From Rallus limicola (taxonomy: Eukaryota; Chordata; Aves; Gruiformes; Rallidae): a DNA stretch of 64,000 bases. The stretch covers positions 992,001 through 1,056,000 of the forward strand of contig JAKCOZ010000099.1 of the NCBI GenBank assembly GCA_022605955.1, written 5' to 3'. Made by a program: the position numbers and the translations under genes. Shown here piece by piece: positions 38,081-50,700 of this stretch (positions within the stretch are counted from its first letter, which is position 1; every line of letters begins with the position of its first letter). The notes under the pieces were generated by a model. It searched no databases. It was not told the DNA's origin and was given only the letters and a program-made list of their open reading frames with translations.

Positions 38081-40480
38081 GCACCGAAGGAGGTTCCAGG
38101 CATGTTCCCTCTTTCCAGGCAAAGGAAAAGGCTGAGAGCCAAAGTGACAGGGTCTGCTCGTGTGTCCTGTTAGGAGGTTTCAGACAAGCTATGCCTTTCA
38201 GGCCTAGCTTCTTTACTTTGGGAGTTATTGCTGGACGTTTAGCATGTTTTGAACTGCAGTCTGCTAGGGCCGAGAAAAGCACCGTAGGAGGTTCCAGGCA
38301 TGTTCCCTCTTTCCAGGCAAAGGAAAAGGCTGAGAGCCAAAGTGACAGGGTCTGCTCGTGTGTCCTGTTAGGAGGTTTCAGACAAGCTATGCCTTTCAGG
38401 CCTAGCTTCTTTACTTTGGGAGTTATTGCTGGACGTTTTGCATGTTTTGAACTGCAGTCTGCTAGGGCCGAGAAAAGCACCGTAGGAGGTTCCAGGCATG
38501 TTCCCTCTTTCCAGGCAAAGGAAAAGGCTGAGAGCCAAAGTGACAGGGTCTGCTCGTGTGTCCTGTTAGGAGGTTTCAGACAAGCTATGCCTTTCAGGCC
38601 TAGCTTCTTTACTTTGGGAGTTATTGCTGGACGTTTAGCATGTTTTGAACTGCAGTCTGCTAGGGCCGAGAAAAGCACCGTAGGAGGTTCCAGGCATGTT
38701 CCCTCTTTCCAGGCAAAGGAAAAGGCTGAGAGCCAAAGTGACAGGGTCTGCTCGTGTGTCCTGTTAGGAGGTTTCAGACAAGCTATGCCTTTCAGGCCTA
38801 GCTTCTTTACTTTGGGAGTTATTGCTGGATGTTTAGCATGTTTTGAACTGCAGTCTGCTAGGGCCGAGAAAAGCACCGTAGGTGGTTCCAGGCATGTTCC
38901 CTCTTTCCAGGCAAAGGAAAAGGCTGAGAGCCAAAGTGACAGGGGCTGCTCGTGTGTCCTGTTAGGAGGTTTCAGACAAGCTATGCCTTTCAGGCCTAGC
39001 TTCTTTACTTTGGGAGTTATTGCTGGACGTTTAGCATGTTTTGAACTGCAGTCTGCTAGGGCCGAGAAAAGCACCGAAGGAGGTTCCAGGCATGTTCCCT
39101 CTTTCCAGGCAAAGGAAAAGGCTGAGAGCCAAAGTGACAGGGTCTGCTCGTGTGTCCTGTTAGGAGGTTTCAGACAAGCTATGCCTTTCAGGCCTAGCTT
39201 CTTTACTTTGGGAGTTATTGCTGGACGTTTAGCATGTTTTGAACTGCAGTCTGCTAGGGCCGAGAAAAGCACCGTAGGAGGTTCCAGGCATGTTCCCTCT
39301 TTCCAGGCAAAGGAAAAGGCTGAGAGCCAAAGTGACAGGGTCTGCTCGTGTGTCCTGTTAGGAGGTTTCAGACAAGCTATGCCTTTCAGGCCTAGCTTCT
39401 TTACTTTGGGAGTTATTGCTGGACGTTTAGCATGTTTTGAACTGCAGTCTGCTAGGGCCGAGAAAAGCACCGAAGGAGGTTCCAGGCATGTTCCCTCTTT
39501 CCAGGCAAAGGAAAAGGCTGAGAGCCAAAGTGACAGGGTCTGCTCGTGTGTCCTGTTAGGAGGTTTCAGACAAGCTATGCCTTTCAGGCCTAGCTTCTTT
39601 ACTTTGGGAGTTATTGCTGGACGTTTAGCATGTTTTGAACTGCAGTCTGCTAGGGCCGAGAAAAGCACCGTAGGAGGTTCCAGGCATGTTCCCTCTTTCC
39701 AGGCAAAGGAAAAGGCTGAGAGCCAAAGTGACAGGGTCTGCTCGTGTGTCCTGTTAGGAGGTTTCAGACAAGCTATGCCTTTCAGGCCTAGCTTCTTTAC
39801 TTTGGGAGTTATTGCTGGACGTTTTGCATGTTTTGAACTGCAGTCTGCTAGGGCCGAGAAAAGCACCGTAGGAGGTTCCAGGCATGTTCCCTCTTTCCAG
39901 GCAAAGGAAAAGGCTGAGAGCCAAAGTGACAGGGTCTGCTCGTGTGTCCTGTTAGGAGGTTTCAGACAAGCTATGCCTTTCAGGCCTAGCTTCTTTACTT
40001 TGGGAGTTATTGCTGGACGTTTAGCATGTTTTGAACTGCAGTCTGCTAGGGCCGAGAAAAGCACCGTAGGAGGTTCCAGGCATGTTCCCTCTTTCCAGGC
40101 AAAGGAAAAGGCTGAGAGCCAAAGTGACAGGGTCTGCTCGTGTGTCCTGTTAGGAGGTTTCAGACAAGCTATGCCTTTCAGGCCTAGCTTCTTTACTTTG
40201 GGAGTTATTGCTGGACGTTTAGCATGTTTTGAACTGCAGTCTGCTAGGGCCGAGAAAAGCACCGTAGGTGGTTCCAGGCATGTTCCCTCTTTCCAGGCAA
40301 AGGAAAAGGCTGAGAGCCAAAGTGACAGGGGCTGCTCGTGTGTCCTGTTAGGAGGTTTCAGACAAGCTATGCCTTTCAGGCCTAGCTTCTTTACTTTGGG
40401 AGTTATTGCTGGACGTTTAGCATGTTTTGAACTGCAGTCTGCTAGGGCCGAGAAAAGCACCGTAGGTGGTTCCAGGCATG
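38081..40480. repeat. 7-monomer (1386-bp) tandem duplication
   Basis: The ordered set accgaagg (38081 and 39467), ggacgttttgcatg (38431 and 39817) and taggtggttcc with gacaggggc (38880 and 40266) repeats at 1386 bp. The last unit is duplicated once more 198 bp later (40464). One copy also has ggatgttt at 38828. Confidence 0.87.
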
Positions 40481-42560
40481 TTCCCTCTTTCCAGGCAAAG
40501 GAAAAGGCTGAGAGCCAAAGTGACAGGGGCTGCTCGTGTGTCCTGTTAGGAGGTTTCAGACAAGCTATGCCTTTCAGGCCTAGCTTCTTTACTTTGGGAG
40601 TTATTGCTGGACGTTTAGCATGTTTTGAACTGCAGTCTGCTAGGGCCGAGAAAAGCACCGTAGGAGGTTCCAGGCATGTTCCCTCTTTCCAGGCAAAGGA
40701 AAAGGCTGAGAGCCAAAGTGACAGGGTCTGCTCGTGTGTCCTGTTAGGAGGTTTCAGACAAGCTATGCCTTTCAGGCCTAGCTTCTTTACTTTGGGAGTT
40801 ATTGCTGGACGTTTAGCATGTTTTGAACTGCAGTCTGCTAGGGCCGAGAAAAGCACCGTAGGAGGTTCCAGGCATGTTCCCTCTTTCCAGGCAAAGGAAA
40901 AGGCTGAGAGCCAAAGTGACAGGGTCTGCTCGTGTGTCCTGTTAGGAGGTTTCAGACAAGCTATGCCTTTCAGGCCTAGCTTCTTTACTTTGGGAGTTAT
41001 TGCTGGACGTTTAGCATGTTTTGAACTGCAGTCTGCTAGGGCCGAGAAAAGCACCGTAGGAGGTTCCAGGCATGTTCCCTCTTTCCAGGCAAAGGAAAAG
41101 GCTGAGAGCCAAAGTGACAGGGTCTGCTTGTGTGTCCTGTTAGGAGGTTTCAGACAAGCTATGCCTTTCAGGCCTAGCTTCTTTACTTTGGGAGTTATTG
41201 CTGGACGTTTAGCATGTTTTGAACTGCAGTCTGCTAGGGCCGAGAAAAGCACCGTAGGAGGTTCCAGGCATGTTCCCTCTTTCCAGGCAAAGGAAAAGGC
41301 TGAGAGCCAAAGTGACAGGGTCTGCTCGTGTGTCCTGTTAGGAGGTTTCAGACAAGCTATGCCTTTCAGGCCTAGCTTCTTTACTTTGGGAGTTATTGCT
41401 GGACGTTTAGCATGTTTTGAACTGCAGTCTGCTAGGGCCGAGAAAAGCACCGTAGGAGGTTCCAGGCATGTTCCCTCTTTCCAGGCAAAGGAAAAGGCTG
41501 AGAGCCAAAGTGACAGGGTCTGCTCGTGTGTCCTGTTAGGAGGTTTCAGACAAGCTATGCCTTTCAGGCCTAGCTTCTTTACTTTGGGAGTTATTGCTGG
41601 ACGTTTAGCATGTTTTGAACTGCAGTCTGCTAGGGCCGAGAAAAGCGCAGTAGGAGGTTCCAGGCATGTTCCCTCTTTCCAGGCAAAGGAAAAGGCTGAG
41701 AGCCAAAGTGACAGGGTCTGCTCGTGTGTCCTGTTAGGAGGTTTCAGACAAGCTATGCCTTTCAGGCCTAGCTTCTTTACTTTGGGAGTTATTGCTGGAC
41801 GTTTAGCATGTTTTGAACTGCAGTCTGCTAGGGCCGAGAAAAGCACCGAAGGAGGTTCCAGGCATGTTCCCTCTTTCCAGGCAAAGGAAAAGGCTGAGAG
41901 CCAAAGTGACAGGGTCTGCTCGTGTGTCCTGTTAGGAGGTTTCAGACAAGCTATGCCTTTCAGGCCTAGCTTCTTTACTTTGGGAGTTATTGCTGGACGT
42001 TTAGCATGTTTTGACCTGCAGTCTGCTAGGGCCGAGAAAAGCACCGTAGGAGGTTCCAGGCATGTTCCCTCTTTCCAGGCAAAGGAAAAGGCTGAGAGCC
42101 AAAGTGACAGGGTCTGCTCGTGTGTCCTGTTAGGAGGTTTCAGACAAGCTATGCCTTTCAGGCCTAGCTTCTTTACTTTGGGAGTTATTGCTGGACGTTT
42201 AGCATGTTTTGAACTGCAGTCTGCTAGGGCCGAGAAAAGCGCCGTAGGAGGTTCCAGGCATGTTCCCTCTTTCCAGGCAAAGGAAAAGGCTGAGAGCCAA
42301 AGTGACAGGGTCTGCTCGTGTGTCCTGTTAGGAGGTTTCAGACAAGCTATGCCTTTCAGGCCTAGCTTCTTTACTTTGGGAGTTATTGCTGGACGTTTAG
42401 CATGTTTTGAACTGCAGTCTGCTAGGGCCGAGAAAAGCACCGTAGGAGGTTCCAGGCATGTTCCCTCTTTCCAGGCAAAGGAAAAGGCTGAGAGCCAAAG
42501 TGACAGGGTCTGCTCGTGTGTCCTGTTAGGAGGTTTCAGACAAGCTATGCCTTTCAGGCC

Positions 42561-45500
42561 TAGCTTCTTACTTTGGGAGTTATTGCTGGACGGTTAGCAT
42601 GTTTTGAACTGCAGTCTGCTAGGGCCGAGAAAAGCACCGTAGGAGGTTCCAGGCATGTTCCCTCTTTCCAGGCAAAGGAAAAGGCTGAGAGCCAAAGTGA
42701 CAGGGTCTGCTCGTGTGTCCTGTTAGGAGGTTTCAGACAAGCTATGCCTTTCAGGCCTAGCTTCTTTACTTTGGGAGTTATTGCTGGACGTTTAGCATGT
42801 TTTGAACTGCAGTCTGCTAGGGCCGAGAAAAGCACCGTAGGAGGTTCCAGGCATGTTCCCTCTTTCCAGGCAAAGGAAAAGGCTGAGAGCCAAAGTGACA
42901 GGGTCTGCTCGTGTGTCCTGTTAGGAGGTTTCAGACAAGCTATGCCTTTCAGGCCTAGCTTCTTTACTTTGGGAGTTATTGATGGACGTTTAGCATGTTT
43001 TGAACTGCAGTCTGCTAGGCTCGAGAAAAGCACCGTAGGAGGTTCCAGGCATGTTCCCTCTTTCCAGGCAAAGGAAAAGGCTGAGAGCCAAAGTGACAGG
43101 GTCTGCTCGTGTGTCCTGTTAGGAGGTTTCAGACAAGCTATGCCTTTCAGGCCTAGCTTCTTTACTTTGGGAGTTATTGCTGGACGTTTAGCATGTTTTG
43201 AACTGCAGTCTGCTAGGGCCGAGAAAAGCACCGTAGGAGGTTCCAGGCATGTTCCCTCTTTCCAGGCAAAGGAAAAGGCTGAGAGCCAAAGTGACAGGGT
43301 CTGCTCGTGTGTCCTGTTAGGAGGTTTCAGACAAGCTATGCCTTTCAGGCCTAGCTTCTTTACTTTGGGAGTTATTGCTGGACGTTTAGCATGTTTTGAA
43401 CTGCAGTCTGCTAGGGCCGAGAAAAGCACCGTAGGAGGTTCCAGGCATGTTCCCTCTTTCCAGGCAAAGGAAAAGGCTGAGAGCCAAAGTGACAGGGTCT
43501 GCTCGTGTGTCCTGTTAGGAGGTTTCAGACAAGCTATGCCTTTCAGGCCTAGCTTCTTTACTTTGGGAGTTATTGCTGGACGTTTAGCATGTTTTGAACT
43601 GCAGTCTGCTAGGGCCGAGAAAAGCACCGAAGGAGGTTCCAGGCATGTTCCCTCTTTCCAGGCAAAGGAAAAGGCTGAGAGCCAAAGTGACAGGGTCTGC
43701 TCGTGTGTCCTGTTAGGAGGTTTCAGACAAGCTATGCCTTTCAGGCCTAGCTTCTTTACTTTGGGAGTTATTGCTGGACGTTTAGCATGTTTTGAACTGC
43801 AGTCTGCTAGGGCCGAGAAAAGCACCGTAGGAGGTTCCAGGCATGTTCCCTCTTTCCAGGCAAAGGAAAAGGCTGAGAGCCAAAGTGACAGGGTCTGCTC
43901 GTGTGTCCTGTTAGGAGGTTTCAGACAAGCTATGCCTTTCAGGCCTAGCTTCTTTACTTTGGGAGTTATTGCTGGACGTTTAGCATGTTTTGAACTGCAG
44001 TCTGCTAGGGCCGAGAAAAGCACCGTAGGAGGTTCCAGGCATGTTCCCTCTTTCCAGGCAAAGGAAAAGGCTGAGAGCCAAAGTGACAGGGTCTGCTTGT
44101 GTGTCCTGTTAGGAGGTTTCAGACAAGCTATGCCTTTCAGGCCTAGCTTCTTTACTTTGGGAGTTATTGCTGGACGTTTAGCATGTTTTGAACTGCAGTC
44201 TGCTAGGGCCGAGGAAAGCACCGTAGGAGGTTCCAGGCATGTTCCCTCTTACCAGGCAAAGGAAAAGGCTGAGAGCCAAAGTGACAGGGTCAGCTCGTGT
44301 GTCCTGTTAGGAGGTTTCAGACAAGCTATGCCTTTCAGGCCTAGCTTCTTTACTTTGGGAGTTATTGCTGGACGTTTAGCATGTTTTGAACTGCAGTCTG
44401 CTAGGGCCGAGAAAAGCACCGTAGGAGGTTCCAGGCATGTTCCCTCTTTCCAGGCAAAGGAAAAGGCTGAGAGCCAAAGTGACAGGGTCTGCTCGTGTGT
44501 CCTGTTAGGAGGTTTCAGACAAGCTACGCCTTTCAGGCCTAGCTTCTTTACTTTGGGAGTTATTGCTGGACGTTTAGCATGTTTTGAACTGCAGTCTGCT
44601 AGGGCCGAGAAAAGCACCGTAGGAGGTTCCAGGCATGTTCCCTCTTTCCAGGCAAAGGAAAAGGCTGAGAGCCAAAGTGACAGGGTCTGCTCGTGTGTCC
44701 TGTTAGGAGGTTTCAGACAAGCTATGCCTTTCAGGCCTAGCTTCTTTACTTTGGGAGTTATTGCTGGACGTTTAGCATGTTTTGAACTGCAGTCTGCTAG
44801 GGCCGAAAAAAGCACCGTAGGAGGTTCCAGGCATGTTCCCTCTTTCCAGGCAAAGGAAAAGGCTGAGAGCCAAAGTGACAGGGTCTGCTCGTGTGTCCTG
44901 TTAGGAGGTTTCAGACAAGCTATGCCTTTCAGGCCTAGCTTCTTTACTTTGGGAGCTATTGCTGGACGTTTAGCATGTTTTGAACTGCAGTCTGCTAGGG
45001 CCGAGAAAAGCACCGTAGGAGGTTCCAGGCATGTTCCCTCTTTCCAGGCAAAGGAAAAGGCTGAGAGCCAAAGTGACAGGGTCTGATCGTGTGTCCTGTT
45101 AGGAGGTTTCAGACAAGCTATGCCTTTCAGGCCTAGCTTCTTTACTTTGGGAGTTATTGCTGGACGTTTAGCATGTTTTGAACTGCAATCTGCTAGGCTC
45201 GAGAAAAGCACCGTAGGAGGTTCCAGGCATGTTCCCTCTTTCCAGGCAAAGGAAAAGGCTGAGAGCCAAAGTGACAGGGTCTGCTCGTGTGTCCTGTTAG
45301 GAGGTTTCAGACAAGCTATGCCTTTCAGGCCTAGCTTCTTTACTTTGGGAGTTATTGCTGGACGTTTAGCATGTTTTGAACTGCAGTCTGCTAGGGCCGA
45401 GAAAAGCACCGAAGGAGGTTCCAGGCATGTTCCCTCTTTCCAGGCAAAGGAAAAGGCTGAGAGCCAAAGTGACAGGGTCTGCTCGTGTGTCCTGTTAGGA

Positions 45501-47707
45501 GGTTTCAGACAAGCTATGCCTTTCAGGCCTAGCTTCTTTACTTTGGGAGTTATTGCTGGACGTTTAGCATGTTTTGAACTGCAGTCTGCTAGGGCCGAGA
45601 AAAGCACCGTAGGAGGTTCCAGGCATGTTCCCTCTTTCCAGGCAAAGGAAAAGGCTGAGAGCCAAAGTGACAGGGTCTGCTCGTGTGTCCTGTTAGGAGG
45701 TTTCAGACAAGCTATGCCTTTCAGGCCTAGCTTCTTTACTTTGGGAGTTATTGCTGGACGTTTAGCATGTTTTGAACTGCAGTCTGCTAGGGCCGAGAAA
45801 AGCACCGTAGGAGGTTCCAGGCATGTTCCCTCTTTCCAGGCAAAGGAAAAGGCTGAGAGCCAAAGTGACAGGGTCTGCTTGTGTGTCCTGTTAGGAGGTT
45901 TCAGACAAGCTATGCCTTTCAGGCCTAGCTTCTTTACTTTGGGAGTTATTGCTGGACGTTTAGCATGTTTTGAACTGCAGTCTGCTAGGGCCGAGGAAAG
46001 CACCGTAGGAGGTTCCAGGCATGTTCCCTCTTACCAGGCAAAGGAAAAGGCTGAGAGCCAAAGTGACAGGGTCGGCTCGTGTGTCCTGTTAGGAGGTTTC
46101 AGACAAGCTATGCCTTTCAGGCCTAGCTTCTTTACTTTGGGAGTTATTGCTGGACGTTTAGCATGTTTTGAACTGCAGTCTGCTAGGGCCGAGAAAAGCA
46201 CCGTAGGAGGTTCCAGGCATGTTCCCTCTTTCCAGGCAAAGGAAAAGGCTGAGAGCCAAAGTGACAGGGTCTGCTCGTGTGTCCTGTTAGGAGGTTTCAG
46301 ACAAGCTACGCCTTTCAGGCCTAGCTTCTTTACTTTGGGAGTTATTGCTGGACGTTTAGCATGTTTTGAACTGCAGTCTGCTAGGGCCGAGAAAAGCACC
46401 GTAGGAGGTTCCAGGCATGTTCCCTCTTTCCAGGCAAAGGAAAAGGCTGAGAGCCAAAGTGACAGGGTCTGCTTGTGTGTCCTGTTAGGAGGTTTCAGAC
46501 AAGCTATGCCTTTCAGGCCTAGCTTCTTTACTTTGGGAGTTATTGCTGGACGTTTAGCATGTTTTGAACTGCAGTCTGCTAGGGCCGAGAAAAGCACCGT
46601 AGGAGGTTCCAGGCATGTTCCCTCTTTCCAGGCAAAGGAAAAGGCTGAGAGCCAAAGTGACAGGGTCTGCTCGTGTGTCCTGTTAGGAGGTTTCAGACAA
46701 GCTATGCCTTTCAGGCCTAGCTTCTTTACTTTGGGAGCTATTGCTGGACGTTTAGCATGTTTTGAACTGCAGTCTGCTAGGGCCGAGAAAAGCACCGTAG
46801 GAGGTTCCAGGCATGTTCCCTCTTTCCAGGCAAAGGAAAAGGCTGAGAGCCAAAGTGACAGGGTCTGCTCGTGTGTCCTGTTAGGAGGTTTCAGACAAGC
46901 TATGCCTTTCAGGCCTAGCTTCTTTACTTTGGGAGTTATTGCTGGACGTTTAGCATGTTTTGAACTGCAGTCTGCTAGGCTCGAGAAAAGCACCGTAGGA
47001 GGTTCCAGGCATGTTCCCTCTTTCCAGGCAAAGGAAAAGGCTGAGAGCCAAAGTGACAGGGTCTGCTCGTGTGTCCTGTTAGGAGGTTTCAGACAAGCTA
47101 TGCCTTTCAGGCCTAGCTTCTTTACTTTGGGAGTTATTGCTGGACGTTTAGCATGTTTTGAACTGCAGTCTGCTAGGGCCGAGAAAAGCACCGTAGGAGG
47201 TTCCAGGCATGTTCCCTCTTTCCAGGCAAAGGAAAAGGCTGAGAGCCAAAGTGACAGGGTCTGCTCGTGTGTCCTGTTAGGAGGTTTCAGACAAGCTATG
47301 CCTTTCAGGCCTAGCTTCTTTACTTTGGGAGCTATTGCTGGACGTTTAGCATGTTTTGAACTGCAGTCTGCTAGGGCCGAGAAAAGCACCGTAGGAGGTT
47401 CCAGGCATGTTCCCTCTTTCCAGGCAAAGGAAAAGGCTGAGAGCCAAAGTGTCAGGGTCTGATCGTGTGTCCTGTTAGGAGGTTTCAGACAAGCTATGCC
47501 TTTCAGGCCTAGCTTCTTTACTTTGGGAGTTATTGCTGGACGTTTAGCATGTTTTGAACTGCAGTCTGCTAGGCTCGAGAAAAGCACCGTAGGAGGTTCC
47601 AGGCATGTTCCCTCTTTCCAGGCAAAGGAAAAGGCTGAGAGCCAAAGTGACAGGGTCTGCTCGTGTGTCCTGTTAGGAGGTTTCAGACAAGCTATGCCTT
47701 TCAGGCC
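42561..47707. repeat. 26-monomer (5147-bp) unit, copy 1
   Basis: The unit begins at a 1-bp-deleted cttcttacttt with ggacggttag. Its ordered landmarks are ggctcgag (43014), accgaagg (43624), ccgaggaaag (44208), cttaccagg (about 44249), gggagctatt (44951), tctgatcg (45083, a TGA in the open + frame), a second ggctcgag (45193), tctgcttg (45874), ccgaggaaag (45991), gtcggctcg (46071) and agctacgcc (46304). All recur 5147 bp downstream except where noted in copy 2. 5147 is 26 x 198 minus the inherited deletion. Confidence 0.92.
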
Positions 47708-50700
47708 TAGCTTCTTACTTTGGGAGTTATTGCTGGACGGTTAGCATGTTTTGAACTGCAGTCTGCTAGGGCCGAGAAAAGCACCGTAGGAGGTTCCAGG
47801 CATGTTCCCTCTTTCCAGGCAAAGGAAAAGGCTGAGAGCCAAAGTGACAGGGTCTGCTCGTGTGTCCTGTTAGGAGGTTTCAGACAAGCTATGCCTTTCA
47901 GGCCTAGCTTCTTTACTTTGGGAGTTATTGCTGGACGTTTAGCATGTTTTGAACTGCAGTCTGCTAGGGCCGAGAAAAGCACCGTAGGAGGTTCCAGGCA
48001 TGTTCCCTCTTTCCAGGCAAAGGAAAAGGCTGAGAGCCAAAGTGACAGGGTCTGCTCGTGTGTCCTGTTAGGAGGTTTCAGACAAGCTATGCCTTTCAGG
48101 CCTAGCTTCTTTACTTTGGGAGTTATTGCTGGACGTTTAGCATGTTTTGAACTGCAGTCTGCTAGGCTCGAGAAAAGCACCGTAGGAGGTTCCAGGCATG
48201 TTCCCTCTTTCCAGGCAAAGGAAAAGGCTGAGAGCCAAAGTGACAGGCTCTGCTCGTGTGTCCTGTTAGGAGGTTTCAGACAAGCTATGCCTTTCAGGCC
48301 TAGCTTCTTTACTTTGGGAGTTATTGCTGGACGTTTAGCATGTTTTGAACTGCAGTCTGCTAGGGCCGAGAAAAGCACCGTAGGAGGTTCCAGGCATGTT
48401 CCCTCTTTCCAGGCAAAGGAAAAGGCTGAGAGCCAAAGTGACAGGGTCTGCTCGTGTGTCCTGTTAGGAGGTTTCAGACAAGCTATGCCTTTCAGGCCTA
48501 GCTTCTTTACTTTGGGAGTTATTGCTGGACGTTTAGCATGTTTTGAACTGCAGTCTGCTAGGGCCGAGAAAAGCACCGTAGGAGGTTCCAGGCATGTTCC
48601 CTCTTTCCAGGCAAAGGAAAAGGCTGAGAGCCAAAGTGACAGGGTCTGCTCGTGTGTCCTGTTAGGAGGTTTCAGACAAGCTATGCCTTTCAGGCCTAGC
48701 TTCTTTACTTTGGGAGTTATTGCTGGACGTTTAGCATGTTTTGAACTGCAGTCTGCTAGGGCCGAGAAAAGCACCGAAGGAGGTTCCAGGCATGTTCCCT
48801 CTTTCCAGGCAAAGGAAAAGGCTGAGAGCCAAAGTGACAGGGTCTGCTCGTGTGTCCTGTTAGGAGGTTTCAGACAAGCTATGCCTTTCAGGCCTAGCTT
48901 CTTTACTTTGGGAGTTATTGCTGGACGTTTAGCATGTTTTGAACTGCAGTCTGCTAGGGCCGAGAAAAGCACCGTAGGAGGTTCCAGGCATGTTCCCTCT
49001 TTCCAGGCAAAGGAAAAGGCTGAGAGCCAAAGTGACAGGGTCTGCTCGTGTGTCCTGTTAGGAGGTTTCAGACAAGCTATGCCTTTCAGGCCTAGCTTCT
49101 TTACTTTGGGAGTTATTGCTGGACGTTTAGCATGTTTTGAACTGCAGTCTGCTAGGGCCGAGAAAAGCACCGTAGGAGGTTCCAGGCATGTTCCCTCTTT
49201 CCAGGCAAAGGAAAAGGCTGAGAGCCAAAGTGACAGGGTCTGCTTGTGTGTCCTGTTAGGAGGTTTCAGACAAGCTATGCCTTTCAGGCCTAGCTTCTTT
49301 ACTTTGGGAGTTATTGCTGGACGTTTAGCATGTTTTGAACTGCAGTCTGCTAGGGCCGAGGAAAGCACCGTAGGAGGTTCCAGGCATGTTCCCTCTTACC
49401 AGGCAAAGGAAAAGGCTGAGAGCCAAAGTGACAGGGTCGGCTCGTGTGTCCTGTTAGGAGGTTTCAGACAAGCTATGCCTTTCAGGCCTAGCTTCTTTAC
49501 TTTGGGAGTTATTGCTGGACGTTTAGCATGTTTTGAACTGCAGTCTGCTAGGGCCGAGAAAAGCACCGAAGGAGGTTCCAGGCATGTTCCCTCTTACCAG
49601 GCAAAGGAAAAGGCTGAGAGCCAAAGTGACAGGGTCGGCTCGTGTGTCCTGTTAGGAGGTTTCAGACAAGCTATGCCTTTCAGGCCTAGCTTCTTTACTT
49701 TGGGAGTTATTGCTGGACGTTTAGCATGTTTTGAACTGCAGTCTGCTAGGGCCGAGAAAAGCACCGTAGGAGGTTCCAGGCATGTTCCCTCTTTCCAGGC
49801 AAAGGAAAAGGCTGAGAGCCAAAGTGACAGGGTCTGCTCGTGTGTCCTGTTAGGAGGTTTCAGACAAGCTATGCCTTTCAGGCCTAGCTTCTTTACTTTG
49901 GGAGTTATTGCTGGACGTTTAGCATGTTTTGAACTGCAGTCTGCTAGGGCCGAGAAAAGCACCGTAGGAGGTTCCAGGCATGTTCCCTCTTTCCAGGCAA
50001 AGGAAAAGGCTGAGAGCCAAAGTGACAGGGTCTGCTCGTGTGTCCTGTTAGGAGGTTTCAGACAAGCTATGCCTTTCAGGCCTAGCTTCTTTACTTTGGG
50101 AGCTATTGCTGGACGTTTAGCATGTTTTGAACTGCAGTCTGCTAGGGCCGAGAAAAGCACCGTAGGAGGTTCCAGGCATGTTCCCTCTTTCCAGGCAAAG
50201 GAAAAGGCTGAGAGCCAAAGTGACAGGGTCTGATCGTGTGTCCTGTTAGGAGGTTTCAGACAAGCTATGCCTTTCAGGCCTAGCTTCTTTACTTTGGGAG
50301 TTATTGCTGGACGTTTAGCATGTTTTGAACTGCAGTCTGCTAGGCTCGAGAAAAGCACCGTAGGAGGTTCCAGGCATGTTCCCTCTTTCCAGGCAAAGGA
50401 AAAGGCTGAGAGCCAAAGTGACAGGGTCTGCTCGTGTGTCCTGTTAGGAGGTTTCAGACAAGCTATGCCTTTCAGGCCTAGCTTCTTTACTTTGGGAGTT
50501 ATTGCTGGACGTTTAGCATGTTTTGAACTGCAGTCTGCTAGGGCCGAGAAAAGCACCGTAGGAGGTTCCAGGCATGTTCCCTCTTTCCAGGCAAAGGAAA
50601 AGGCTGAGAGCCAAAGTGACAGGGTCTGCTCGTGTGTCCTGTTAGGAGGTTTCAGACAAGCTATGCCTTTCAGGCCTAGCTTCTTTACTTTGGGAGTTAT

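Larger units (their letters stand above)
24400..42560. repeat. Satellite mosaic with overlapping multi-unit duplications, no indels
   Basis: About 92 monomers with no indel found. Units are marked by reshuffled recurrent variants: accgaagg, ggaattatatctgg, ggctcgag, aagcgccg and tttccgac. The ggaattatatctgg variant occurs near 24361, 25350, 27924, 31686, 32478 and 35448. Apart from the first interval, which crosses an indel, these are spaced by whole multiples of 198 (13, 19, 4 and 15 units). No single HOR length dominates; shorter duplications are listed separately. Confidence 0.85.
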
